NCBI GenBank assembly: GCA_902783085.1 | Contig: CACZPT010000020.1 | Location: 1 to 23,619, forward strand | DNA length: 23,619 bases | Direction: 5' to 3' | DNA from: an uncultured Methanobrevibacter sp. | GTDB lineage: Archaea > Methanobacteriota > Methanobacteria > Methanobacteriales > Methanobacteriaceae | Shown here: positions 14,701 through 22,676 of the stretch, piece after piece | Layout of the letters: every line of letters begins with the position of its first letter | Position numbering within the stretch: the stretch's first letter is position 1 | Program-made: the position numbers and the translations under genes | Notes under the pieces: generated by a model | The model's database searches: none | The model's input: only the letters and a program-made list of their open reading frames with translations | What the model was told of the DNA's origin: nothing

Positions 14701-15483
14701 TTATAAAAAGTATAAAGCTATTGACATGAAAAGTAAGGCGAATAAACGTCCAACTTCGTTAGACATTCCTAAAACATCACCATTTGCAACACCAAAGTTT
14801 CTTTTTGCTATAATAGATATTAAAAACCCTGCAATAATTGCACCTAATAGTCCAACTAAAGCAACGATTCCTCCAAGCAAATAACAAAGAATAGCTACAA
14901 TAACTGTTGAAAGTATATAATTAAAAGAATTTGTTGAATTAATAAAATGACATCCTATTCCTTGAGGTAAAGACCTTGAATTTAAAGCAGTTGATAAAAG
15001 TGAACTTTTAGATACCATTTCACAAATTACTATCCCCATGATAAAATTATAATCCAATATATTATAAATACCTGCTATTGTAAGGCTAGCTACCAAAAAT
15101 AAAGTAGCAATACCACCAGCGCCAACGGATGAATCTTTTACAACACTTAATTTCTTTTCAGGAGAACCATGAACCATAATCCCATCAGCCATATCCATTA
15201 CACCATCAAGATGATTATAACCTGTAATTAACATCAAAAAGCTATAAACAATAACTGCAACGAAAAATGTATTTAAATGTAGAAATTCGCCACATACAAA
15301 ACCGCATAATGCTGCTAATGTGCCTATAAACAAATGTATAAAAGGCCAACACCACACTAAACGAGTCATATACTCAATTGATGTAAAAACATTTATTGGA
15401 AGTACTGTTGAAAAAGTTAATAATCCTAAAAGTGATTTAATAGGTGAAAAGCCTTCTTCTGTAAAATAATTATCATCATCCAT
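14701..15483 (-). CDS. cobS: Adenosylcobinamide-GDP ribazoletransferase (cobalamin synthase) CobS
   Basis: Integral membrane enzyme that joins adenosylcobinamide-GDP to alpha-ribazole (phosphate), the last assembly step of the cobamide. The 260-aa protein has several hydrophobic helices and the CobS signature GYNHLDGVMDMADGIMVHGS near residues 88-107, followed by KDSSVGAGG and the C-terminal GDVLGMSNEVGR. Methanogens need a cobamide for the Mtr methyltransferase complex. Start ATG 15481-15483 is preceded by GAGGA. A leader with an inverted repeat lies upstream. cbiS, acting in the same pathway, is next upstream on the same strand 104 bp away. Confidence 0.96.
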   Translation of the reverse strand: MDDDNYFTEEGFSPIKSLLGLLTFSTVLPINVFTSIEYMTRLVWCWPFIHLFIGTLAALCGFVCGEFLHLNTFFVAVIVYSFLMLITGYNHLDGVMDMADGIMVHGSPEKKLSVVKDSSVGAGGIATLFLVASLTIAGIYNILDYNFIMGIVICEMVSKSSLLSTALNSRSLPQGIGCHFINSTNSFNYILSTVIVAILCYLLGGIVALVGLLGAIIAGFLISIIAKRNFGVANGDVLGMSNEVGRLFALLFMSIALYFL

Positions 15484-15501
15484 TTTTATTCCTCAAAATT
15501 G

Positions 15502-15516
15502 GCATTTAGCAAATGC
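15502..15516 (-). promoter_or_regulatory. Inverted repeat in the cobS leader
   Basis: GCATTT-AGC-AAATGC, perfect 6-bp arms with a 3-nt centre, lies 19-33 nt before the cobS ATG and just upstream of its GAGGA ribosome binding site. A TATA-like tract near 15545-15560 would put it in the 5' leader. It could form a small RNA hairpin or be an operator. It is far too small for a cobalamin riboswitch. Confidence 0.35.
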
Positions 15517-15587
15517 TTTCAATGACATACATTATCTTCCACATAATATATTATACTTATTGAAAATTTTTATTAAAAAAATTAAAA

Positions 15588-16667
15588 CTAATCATCAAAA
15601 ATCTTTGATATGCAACCTGCAATTAATCCTGCAAAAATATCATCCAACATTAGAGGTAAACCAAAAATGATTCCCGGTTTTGCCTCAATATAACGTTTAA
15701 AATTAAATATTGCACTAGTTCCGGCAATTTGGTTTGAAATAGCTAAACCCAATACCTTATCGGCATGCAAATAAGATATATTATCACCAGCATCTGCTTC
15801 ACGAATTCTATTGTTTGTAAGGTCCTGTTCTAATCTAATAGCTGCAAATAAAAGAGTAATTACATTAATATCTGTTAATGATTTGAAAATTTGGGCTTCC
15901 ATTTTTTTAGTTAATTCTTCTGTAATATCAACATCATCCAATAATTCCAATCCTGCTTCAATTAAATCCCCTATTAATATTCCTTCAGCCACAAAATAAT
16001 CTAATATTCCGAATGTTAAATCTAGTCTTTTAAAAGCTTCTTCCAATGTAATTTCAATTGCTTCTGCAATATTGAACTCATTAAAATCAATTTCATCATA
16101 TTCACAGTTATTAATATCTAATGACTCTCCTTTATTTTGAGGAATATTTGATAAAATCGCTAAAAAATCGTCGGTATTTAAAATATTTTCAATGTGTAAT
16201 GGTAAATTAAGTGATGCTAAAAATTTTGCCTTTGCTTTTGTAACATTCTTATATAATTTAATTAAATCTTTTGGAGATATTATTTTATTAATATAAATTA
16301 TATGGCTTAAATTGATTTTTGCTTTTTGAAAACCTTTTTTACTATTAGCTACTTTTAATTGATTTGTAAAATCTTGAACAAACACATCATTTGCCATGAA
16401 AGTAAATATTGTAACATCACCATAATTATTAGTAAAATAACTTATAGAATCTGTTGCTTGTGCAATATAAGATCCGTTACCTTGATTAAATGTTTCTGCT
16501 TTTTTAGCAGTTTTTTCAAACTTATCTTTTGCTTTTATAATATTTATATTCTCAACAATGTCAATTCCGTCGCTTACTGTAAAATCACTAATTGCTAAGA
16601 AATGATTTGGATTATTGATACAAATTCCATAATCTTTTTCTATAATGTTTAAGTTATTTTCACACAT
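15588..16667 (-). CDS. cbiS: CbiS-type fusion: adenosylcobinamide amidohydrolase-like (CbiZ) + alpha-ribazole phosphatase (CobZ)
   Basis: A 359-aa two-domain protein. Residues ~1-185 align by pattern with CbiZ, which cleaves cobinamides to adenosylcobyric acid for salvage: TKAKAKFLASLNLP corresponds to the TEAKTKAL helix and NTDDFLAIL to the final TGTGTDA strand. The usual glycine-rich LSSA-x-GGG segment and the SNA motif are not conserved (ISDFTVSDG, FMANDVF). Residues ~205-359 match CobZ/PgpA-fold alpha-ribazole-phosphate phosphatases: GDLIEAGLELLDDV, DKVLGLAISNQIAGTSAIF, and LDDIFAGLIAG at the end. The same fusion is known from Methanopyrus CbiS. It lies upstream of cobS on the same strand. 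The ATG at 16665-16667 has no Shine-Dalgarno motif but a TATA box about 28 nt away, so the mRNA is probably leaderless. Confidence 0.85.
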   Translation of the reverse strand: MCENNLNIIEKDYGICINNPNHFLAISDFTVSDGIDIVENINIIKAKDKFEKTAKKAETFNQGNGSYIAQATDSISYFTNNYGDVTIFTFMANDVFVQDFTNQLKVANSKKGFQKAKINLSHIIYINKIISPKDLIKLYKNVTKAKAKFLASLNLPLHIENILNTDDFLAILSNIPQNKGESLDINNCEYDEIDFNEFNIAEAIEITLEEAFKRLDLTFGILDYFVAEGILIGDLIEAGLELLDDVDITEELTKKMEAQIFKSLTDINVITLLFAAIRLEQDLTNNRIREADAGDNISYLHADKVLGLAISNQIAGTSAIFNFKRYIEAKPGIIFGLPLMLDDIFAGLIAGCISKIFDD

Positions 16668-16762
16668 CTTAAAAAACCCAAATTTTATTATATTTAATAT
16701 AATTATATATTATGTTATTTAATAGATTAATGTTTAGAGATAACTTTTAAAGGATAATTATT
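16668..16762. promoter_or_regulatory. Divergent cbiS/larC promoter region
   Basis: 95 bp between head-to-head genes. For cbiS (-), TATTAAATA (complement of 16691-16699) lies about 28 nt before the ATG, fitting a leaderless start. For larC (+), TTATATAT (16703-16710) predicts a start near 16732 and a leader of about 30 nt carrying AAAGGA (16749-16754), 8 nt before ATG. The two TATA boxes are about a dozen bp apart, so the promoters may compete. Confidence 0.4.
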
Positions 16763-17932
16763 ATGACAATCATTATTGACCCACAAATCAGTGGTATTTC
16801 AGGAAATATGATTATTGGTGCTTTAGTTGATTTAGGTGCTAATACTAGTGAATTGAAAAATATTATGGAATCATCGGCCAGCATTATTGGAAAAATTAAT
16901 GTAAAATTTGAAAAAATAAATAAAAATGGAATCGAATCCATGTATTGTCATGTTGAAATGCTTGATGAAAATGAATGCATTTGTTTTAATGAATTAGTTG
17001 ATAAAATAAATGGACTTGATTTAGATAGCAATGTTAAAAAAACATCCACAAATATATTTAAAAGAATAGCAATGGCCGAAGGAAAAATTCATGGTAAAAC
17101 ACTAGATGAAGTTCATTTTCATGAAGTTGGTGCAAGTGATGCAGTAGCTGATGTTATTGGTTCTGTTTATGCTTATTATTCACTTAATCTAGATAAAAAA
17201 AGAGTTATTGGCCTTCCAATTGCTGTTGGTGGAGGAAATGTTAAGACCTCCCATGGAATCTTACCTGTTCCAGCACCAGCAGTTTTAGAAATTATAAAAG
17301 ACTTAAATTTCAAGGGAGGTCCCGTTTCAAGTGAACTTGCAACACCAACCGGTTGTGCAATATATGCTGAGTTATGTTCAGAAATTAAAGAATTTATTCC
17401 ACAAATAAAAACTAAAAATGTGGGTTATGGTGCAGGAAGTAAAGATTTCAACCACCCAAACATTTTAAGAATTATCGAAGCAGAAAATACTGGTAAAAGT
17501 GATGAAATTGATGTTATTGAAACAAACATTGACCATTTAACCGGAGAAGAAATTGGTTATTTATTTGATGTTTTATTAAAATCCGGTGCTTCCGATGTAT
17601 CAATAACCCCAATAATAATGAAAAAGAATCGTCAAGGAAGTTTACTTAAAGTTATTTCTAAAAAAGACAAACGTGATGAAATAATAAATTTAATTTTTAA
17701 GGAAACTGGAAGTTTAGGTATTAGAATATCCCCAAATATCCATAGAGGATTAGCTAAACGAGAATTTATTAAAAAAACCTTTGAAATAAATGGTAACAAC
17801 TATGAAGTTACATTTAAAATTGGATATATTAATGATGAAGTAATCTCATCAAGACCAGAATATGAAGACATAAAGAAAATAGCTAAAGATACCGGACTTA
17901 GCTTAAGAGAAGTTAAAGAGTTGATTAAATGA
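16763..17932 (+). CDS. larC: Nickel-pincer cofactor biosynthesis protein LarC (DUF111)
   Basis: CTP-dependent nickel insertase that places Ni into pyridinium-3,5-bisthiocarboxylic acid mononucleotide, the cofactor of lactate racemase and related LarA enzymes. The 389-aa protein has IDPQISGISGNMIIGALVD (5-23), the His-rich DEVHFHEVGASDAVADV, the ATPTGCAIYAEL segment and NVGYGAGSKDF near the middle, then the C-terminal part GRQGSLLKV-like RQGSLLKVI and RGLAKRE. In lactobacilli LarC is made by frameshifting between larC1 and larC2; here it is one uninterrupted frame. AAAGGA precedes the ATG. Its stop overlaps the queC start (ATGA). LarB, LarE and LarA are not in this window. Confidence 0.95.
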   Translation: MTIIIDPQISGISGNMIIGALVDLGANTSELKNIMESSASIIGKINVKFEKINKNGIESMYCHVEMLDENECICFNELVDKINGLDLDSNVKKTSTNIFKRIAMAEGKIHGKTLDEVHFHEVGASDAVADVIGSVYAYYSLNLDKKRVIGLPIAVGGGNVKTSHGILPVPAPAVLEIIKDLNFKGGPVSSELATPTGCAIYAELCSEIKEFIPQIKTKNVGYGAGSKDFNHPNILRIIEAENTGKSDEIDVIETNIDHLTGEEIGYLFDVLLKSGASDVSITPIIMKKNRQGSLLKVISKKDKRDEIINLIFKETGSLGIRISPNIHRGLAKREFIKKTFEINGNNYEVTFKIGYINDEVISSRPEYEDIKKIAKDTGLSLREVKELIK

Positions 17933-18606
17933 AAAAAGCAATAGCCGTACTTTCAGGAGGACTTGATTGTACTGTTGCAACAAGTGTTTATTCTAAAGAT
18001 TATGAAATCCATGCCATTACATTTAATTATGGTCAAAAAAGCTTTACCCAAGAATTAAAAGCTTCACAGAAAATATGTGAAAAAATGGGATTTGAACATC
18101 ATGTTATTGAATTAGACTGGTTAAGCAAAATTAGCAATTCAAGTTTAAATACAGCTGATGATATCCCTGAAGTCAACATAGATGATTTGGATGACTTAGA
18201 AAAGTCCACTCAGACTGCAGACAGTGTTTGGGTTCCAGCAAGAAATACTGTTTTTACTTCAATTGCCGCATCTTATGCTGAAAGTATTGGTGCTGAAATA
18301 ATAATTGTTGGATGGGACAAAGAAGAAGCCAATACATTTCCAGACAACTCTAAAGAATACTTAGAAAGTTTCAATATGCTTTTAAAAATTGCTTCACCAA
18401 TAAATATTGAAATTAAAGCACCAGCTATTGATTTAAACAAAAATGAAATAGTAGAACTTGGTATTGAAGTTAATGCACCAATGGAATTAAGTTATTCATG
18501 TTATAAAGGAAACGAAAAACATTGCGGCGTTTGTGAAAGCTGTATGAGAAGAAAAAGAGGCTTTAAAAAAGCAGGCATTAAAGATTTGACTGTTTATGAA
18601 AAATAA
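17929..18606 (+). CDS. queC: 7-cyano-7-deazaguanine (preQ0) synthase QueC
   Basis: ATP-dependent conversion of 7-carboxy-7-deazaguanine to preQ0, in archaea the precursor of archaeosine at tRNA position 15. The 225-aa protein has the PP-loop SGGLDCT (9-15), FNYGQK (32-37), WVPARNTVF, GWDKEEANTFPDN and the Zn site Cys191, Cys199, Cys202 and Cys205 (CYKGNEKHCGVCESC). The start ATG overlaps the larC stop by 4 nt, so it is translated in coupling with larC. It converges with the dehydrogenase gene, about 100 bp of T- and A-runs lying between. Confidence 0.96.
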   Translation: MKKAIAVLSGGLDCTVATSVYSKDYEIHAITFNYGQKSFTQELKASQKICEKMGFEHHVIELDWLSKISNSSLNTADDIPEVNIDDLDDLEKSTQTADSVWVPARNTVFTSIAASYAESIGAEIIIVGWDKEEANTFPDNSKEYLESFNMLLKIASPINIEIKAPAIDLNKNEIVELGIEVNAPMELSYSCYKGNEKHCGVCESCMRRKRGFKKAGIKDLTVYEK

Positions 18607-18667
18607 GTGATAAAAATAATTTTCTAGAAAAATCTAGCAACTAACTTAAAAATCAAATTTTCTAATA

Positions 18668-18709
18668 AAAAATTAAAAAAAAAATAAGTGTAATATGAAA
18701 TTACACTTA
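18668..18709 (-). terminator. Hairpin plus T-tract terminator of the dehydrogenase gene
   Basis: TAAGTGTAAT (18685-18694) and ATTACACTTA (18700-18709) form a perfect 10-bp stem with a 5-nt loop. Read on the minus strand, the stem begins at the TAA stop codon of the dehydrogenase and is followed by ten T residues and another T-run. This is the classic form of an intrinsic terminator. On the + strand the order is reversed (A-rich before the hairpin), so it acts for the minus-strand gene. Confidence 0.7.
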
Positions 18710-19477
18710 AATAGCTGTCCAACCACCATCTACACAGACTAATTGTCCAGTACAGAAACTAGATGCATCAGATGCAAAGTAAATTGCAAGACCATCCAAT
18801 TCACCAGGTTCACCAAGTCTTTGCATTGGACAGTAAGCTGAAATTAAATCCATGAATCCATCCATTTCAATACTATCTGTGGTTAATTCTGTTTCAAATA
18901 CTGCAGGACCAATTGCATTAACAGTAATATTATATTTAGCCCATTCTACAGCAAGATTTTTAGTTAAATTCATTACTCCACCTTTTGCTGAAGAGTATGC
19001 TGAAATTCCCCCACCAGGGAAAATTACACGAGAATGAATTGAACCAATATTGATGATTTTACCATAGTTTTGTTCAATCATTACTTTTCCTACTTCTGCA
19101 CAGGTGTAGTAAACACCACTTAAATCAATTTTGATGTGTCTATCCCATTCATCAGCGCTTTGGTCCACAACAGGTTTATTATTACCCATACCCGCAGCAG
19201 TAACTAGGATATCGATTCTTCCAAAATGATCCACTACTTTTTTAACAGATTCGGCAATGTTTTCAGGATCTCCGACATCTGTTACAGCGTACATTACTTC
19301 CACACCATATTCGTCTTCCAATTGTTTTTTGTTTTCTTGAAGTCTTTCTTCTCTTCTAGCAAATAATGCTAATTTTGCTCCTTGACTGGCATAAGCTTGT
19401 GCAATTTGCCAACCAAGACCGGAAGATGCTCCAGTTACAAGAGCGACCTTATCTTTGATATCAAAGTAGTTTTTCAT
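18707..19477 (-). CDS. Short-chain dehydrogenase/reductase (gluconate 5-dehydrogenase-like)
   Basis: A 256-aa classical SDR: an NAD(P)-dependent oxidoreductase acting on an unknown alcohol or ketone. The Rossmann loop TGASSGLG occupies 15-22, the catalytic Ser is at 146 (NIGS), Tyr161 and Lys165 form YSSAK, and the C-terminal FCTGQLVCVDGGW closes the fold. The usual NNAG motif reads TAAG. ARREERL after the second strand, with basic residues, hints at NADP(H). The closest named families I recognise are gluconate 5-dehydrogenases and related sugar or steroid dehydrogenases, more usual in bacteria, so lateral transfer is possible. AGGAG lies 10 nt before the ATG, and a TATA box lies near 19549-19560. 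It has its own terminator, so it is probably monocistronic. Confidence 0.88.
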   Translation of the reverse strand: MKNYFDIKDKVALVTGASSGLGWQIAQAYASQGAKLALFARREERLQENKKQLEDEYGVEVMYAVTDVGDPENIAESVKKVVDHFGRIDILVTAAGMGNNKPVVDQSADEWDRHIKIDLSGVYYTCAEVGKVMIEQNYGKIINIGSIHSRVIFPGGGISAYSSAKGGVMNLTKNLAVEWAKYNITVNAIGPAVFETELTTDSIEMDGFMDLISAYCPMQRLGEPGELDGLAIYFASDASSFCTGQLVCVDGGWTAI

Positions 19478-19632
19478 CTTTTTAGTCTCCTATATAAGTA
19501 TTCAAAGTTTCTAAATCTAAAACTTCGATATTAATAATTTTAAAAAAAACATTATATAAATATGACTAAAAAAATTTCATAATTTAAAAAATATTCAAAA
19601 TAATGAATATCATATAAAAAAAGTAAATAAAA

Positions 19633-19651
19633 GGTTATCTATTCGATAACC
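19633..19651 (-). terminator. Hairpin plus T-tract terminator of pycB
   Basis: GGTTATC (19633-19639) and GATAACC (19645-19651) form a perfect 7-bp stem with a 5-nt loop. On the minus strand the stem includes the last sense codons and the TAG stop of pycB and is followed by TTTTATTTACTTTTTTT. It has the same design as the terminator of the neighbouring dehydrogenase gene, with the hairpin at the stop codon. Confidence 0.6.
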
Positions 19652-21345
19652 ATTAAAATATCTCCTGCGCTAACTGCATCTCCAGGTTCTACAAAGATTT
19701 CTTTAACAACACCTTCAATTTCTGATTGTATATCATTTTCCATCTTCATAGCCTCAATAACAGCTATTGTTGAACCTTCTGTTACTTTATCACCGACATT
19801 AACATTGAGCTTTATTACCATACCTTGCATTGATGAAAATACTCCACCCTCAACAGGTGTAAATGGTCCTTTTTCAGTTTCTTCAACTTCCATAAATCCT
19901 GTAGGCATGATTTTAACTTCAAAGACATCCCCATCAACTTCAACATTATATTGTGTTGGAATTCCAATTTGTTCATCAACAATTGAGGGTGCCTTAAGCT
20001 CTTCTTCAGTAGCTTCCCCTTTAAGGAATTTAGGAGCTATTGGAGGATATAAAGCATAAGTTAATGCATCTTCATCAGATTTGATAAAACCTTTTTCCAT
20101 TCCTTCAGATTTAAATTTATCAAATTCAGGTTCTAGTAAATCCGCTGGTCTACAAGTAATGACTTCCTCATCACCAATGATTTTTTTAGAAATTTCCTTA
20201 TCAACCGGTGCGGGAGGTTTACCATAATTACCCTTCATATATTCCTTAACTTCATTAGATACTGTTTTATACCTTTCTCCACCTAAAACATTCATTACTG
20301 CTTGAATACCTACAATTTGACTTGTTGGTGTTACAAGTGGAGGATATCCCATGTCTTTTCTAACACGAGGCATTTCCTCAAGCACATCATTATATCTGTC
20401 TAGAGCATTTTGCTCTTTAAGTTGAGAAATAAGATTTGAAAGCATTCCTCCAGGGATTTGATATAATAAAACATCAGTATCAATACTTTCCGCAATCGGA
20501 TCAAGTAATGTTGCATATCTTTCTTTAATATCCTCAAAGTATTTTTTAATATGTGTTAAAAGTTTTAAATCAATTCCAGTGTCAAATGGAGTTCCTTGAA
20601 GAGCTGCAACCATACTTTCTGTAGGTGGTTGAGATGTACCCCAGGATAATGGTGAAATTGCAGTATCTAAAATATCCACACCCGCTTGACAAGCAGCATA
20701 ATAACTAATTAAAGTCATTCCACTAGTACAGTGACAATGTAAATCTACAAGCAAATCTGTTTCATCTTTTAACTTTGATACCAAATCATAAGCTGCAGAC
20801 GGAGTTATTAAACCAGCCATATCTTTAATAGCTACTGAATCACAATCAAGTGCTTCAAGTTCTTTTGCTAAATCAACAAAATCATCTAAAGTATGAACTG
20901 GACTTATTGTATAACTAATTGTACCTTGCACATGAGCTCCTTGGTCTTTAGCAACTTTAATAGATTTTTCCATATTTCTAATATCATTTAATGCGTCAAA
21001 TACTCTAAAAATATCCACACCATTCTCATAAGATTTTTCAACAAATTTAGTGACAACATCATCAGGATAATGTTTATATCCCACTAAATTTTGACCTCTT
21101 AAAAGCATTTGAATTGGAGTTCTTGTAAATTCTGATTTTAAATTTCTTAATCTTTCCCAAGGATCTTCATTTAAATATCTAATACATGTATCAAAAGTTG
21201 CTCCACCCCATGCTTCTATAGAGAAATAACCAACTTTATCCATTTCTTCAGCAATAGGAACCATATCTCTTGTTCTCATCCTAGTTGCGAGTAAAGATTG
21301 GTGAGCATCACGAAGTGCTGTTTCAGTGAATCTTACTTTTGCCAT
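19639..21345 (-). CDS. pycB: Pyruvate carboxylase subunit B (carboxyltransferase + biotin carrier)
   Basis: Carboxyltransferase subunit that makes oxaloacetate from pyruvate, entry to the reductive TCA branch; the biotin carboxylase subunit PycA is elsewhere. The 568-aa protein has the HMGL-like barrel (RDAHQSLLATRMRTRDM, EAWGGATFDTC, DLHCHCTSGMT), then the conserved carboxylase middle domain. A biotinyl domain follows with Lys534 in EAMKMEND, 34 residues from the end. The two-subunit form is normal in methanogens. The nearly identical oxaloacetate decarboxylase alpha subunit is excluded by context, since no beta or gamma subunit is present. GAGGTG lies 9 nt before ATG 21343-21345. A terminator hairpin overlaps the stop codon. 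Confidence 0.95.
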   Translation of the reverse strand: MAKVRFTETALRDAHQSLLATRMRTRDMVPIAEEMDKVGYFSIEAWGGATFDTCIRYLNEDPWERLRNLKSEFTRTPIQMLLRGQNLVGYKHYPDDVVTKFVEKSYENGVDIFRVFDALNDIRNMEKSIKVAKDQGAHVQGTISYTISPVHTLDDFVDLAKELEALDCDSVAIKDMAGLITPSAAYDLVSKLKDETDLLVDLHCHCTSGMTLISYYAACQAGVDILDTAISPLSWGTSQPPTESMVAALQGTPFDTGIDLKLLTHIKKYFEDIKERYATLLDPIAESIDTDVLLYQIPGGMLSNLISQLKEQNALDRYNDVLEEMPRVRKDMGYPPLVTPTSQIVGIQAVMNVLGGERYKTVSNEVKEYMKGNYGKPPAPVDKEISKKIIGDEEVITCRPADLLEPEFDKFKSEGMEKGFIKSDEDALTYALYPPIAPKFLKGEATEEELKAPSIVDEQIGIPTQYNVEVDGDVFEVKIMPTGFMEVEETEKGPFTPVEGGVFSSMQGMVIKLNVNVGDKVTEGSTIAVIEAMKMENDIQSEIEGVVKEIFVEPGDAVSAGDILMVIE

Positions 21346-21434
21346 TATTTAAACACCTCAAATTCTAATTATATAATAATTTCAAAAATTCTTAATATGA
21401 TACAATATATGTTCATAATAGTATTAATAAATTA

Positions 21435-21464
21435 GCTAAAAATTAAAAAAAATATATTGAAAAA
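21435..21464 (-). terminator. Oligo-T terminator after the inositol-phosphate synthase gene
   Basis: On the minus strand the stop codon is followed by a tract reading ATATATTTTTTTTAATTTTTA, with no stem-loop seen. Archaeal RNA polymerase terminates on such T-runs, so this is a plausible terminator before the pycB promoter. Confidence 0.4.
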
Positions 21465-22559
21465 TCATCTTTCTAATTCTCCAGAAATAAATTTTTCAAC
21501 ATTATTATATGCCTCATCATCACTAACTTGTATTGGAGGGTGTTTCATTGTATATGATGAAATAGAAGTTAACTGTCCACCAATACCCCTTTCTAAACCT
21601 ATTTTACAACATCTAATTGCATCAATTACGCAACCTGCGGAATTCGGTGAATCTTCAACACTCAATCGAAGTTCAATGTTCATTGGAACATCACCAAAAG
21701 TACGACCTTCCATTCTAAGGAAACATAATTTATTATCATTTTGCCAAGGGACATAATCACTTGGACCAATATGAATATTCCTATCGTCCATTCTTTCACC
21801 AACAACCGCTTGAACAGCTTCAGTTTTTGATTCTTTTTTAGAATCTAGTCTGTCCCTATTAAGCATATTTAAAAAATCAGTGTTACCACCAGTATTTATT
21901 TGATAGGTTCTATCTAATTTAACTCCCCTATCTTTGAATAAATTAGCCAATGTTCTATGAGTAATAGTAGCACCAATTTGAGCTTTAATATCATCACCAA
22001 CAATAGGAATTCCTTTGGATTTAAATTTTGCATCCCACTCATCATCACTTACAATAAAAACAGGCATACAATTAACATAAGCAACCCCAGCATCCAAAGC
22101 ACATTGAGCATAATATCTTGCAGCCTCTTCTGAACCAACAGGCAGATAATTAACTAATATTTCAGCCCCACTTTCTTTTAAAATTTTAACAACATCAACT
22201 GGTTCAGCATCACTTATAATAAAAGTATAATCATCATCATATTTAGACATGTGATCTGCAACACCATCCAAAACATGACCCATACTGACTTCAACATCAT
22301 ATTTTGGTATTTCTTCTTGAAAAACAGTTGTACAATTTGGTTTTGCAAAAATCGCTTCATCAATAGTTTTTCCAACTTTTCTTGCATCAATATCAAAAGC
22401 TGCAACAACTTCAATATCACTAGGCTCATATCCACAAATATCCCAGTGCATAAGTCCAATTGCTTCTTCTGGCTTTTTTCCATCATAATAATGTATTCCT
22501 TGAATAAGCGAACTTGCACAGTTACCTATTCCGACAATTGCAATTTTAATTTTATTCAA
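21465..22559 (-). CDS. Inositol-1-phosphate synthase (myo-inositol-3-phosphate synthase family)
   Basis: NAD-dependent cyclisation of glucose 6-phosphate to inositol phosphate, precursor of archaetidylinositol lipids in methanogens. The protein has the Rossmann start IKIAIVGIGNCASSLIQG, then NYLPVGSE, ARYYAQCALDAGVAYVNC, VGDDIKAQIGATITHR, the NTGGNTDFLNML segment, and KTEAVQ, typical of the short actinobacterial/archaeal form. I place the start at TTG 22557-22559, because GGTG (22565-22568 on the minus strand) lies 5 nt upstream, giving 364 aa. An in-frame TTG five codons earlier would put that motif inside the gene. It diverges from the digeranylgeranylglyceryl phosphate synthase gene, another lipid gene. 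After the stop there is a T-rich tract. Confidence 0.93.
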   Translation of the reverse strand: MNKIKIAIVGIGNCASSLIQGIHYYDGKKPEEAIGLMHWDICGYEPSDIEVVAAFDIDARKVGKTIDEAIFAKPNCTTVFQEEIPKYDVEVSMGHVLDGVADHMSKYDDDYTFIISDAEPVDVVKILKESGAEILVNYLPVGSEEAARYYAQCALDAGVAYVNCMPVFIVSDDEWDAKFKSKGIPIVGDDIKAQIGATITHRTLANLFKDRGVKLDRTYQINTGGNTDFLNMLNRDRLDSKKESKTEAVQAVVGERMDDRNIHIGPSDYVPWQNDNKLCFLRMEGRTFGDVPMNIELRLSVEDSPNSAGCVIDAIRCCKIGLERGIGGQLTSISSYTMKHPPIQVSDDEAYNNVEKFISGELER

Positions 22560-22676
22560 AATAACACCAGCCAATATTATAAATTTAATTAAATAATAAA
22601 TATTAATATATTATATTAATTTAATATAGTTTATATAATTATTGTTTAAAAATATTATATCTCAAGAGGAAATAAA
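22560..22676. promoter_or_regulatory. Divergent lipid-gene promoter region with a 19-nt palindrome
   Basis: The region between the two lipid genes carries ATTAATATA-T-TATATTAAT (22602-22620), perfect 9-bp arms around one base. It overlaps the expected TATA position of the minus-strand gene. For the + gene TTTATATAA (22630-22638) predicts a start near 22660 and a short leader with AGAGGA (22665-22670), 6 nt before ATG. Palindromes are easier to find by chance in such A/T-rich DNA. Confidence 0.35.

Noticed and set aside
18630..18645. CTAG...CTAG repeats in the queC/dehydrogenase gap
   Set aside because: CTAG is self-complementary and only two copies occur; no longer symmetry supports an operator or terminator.
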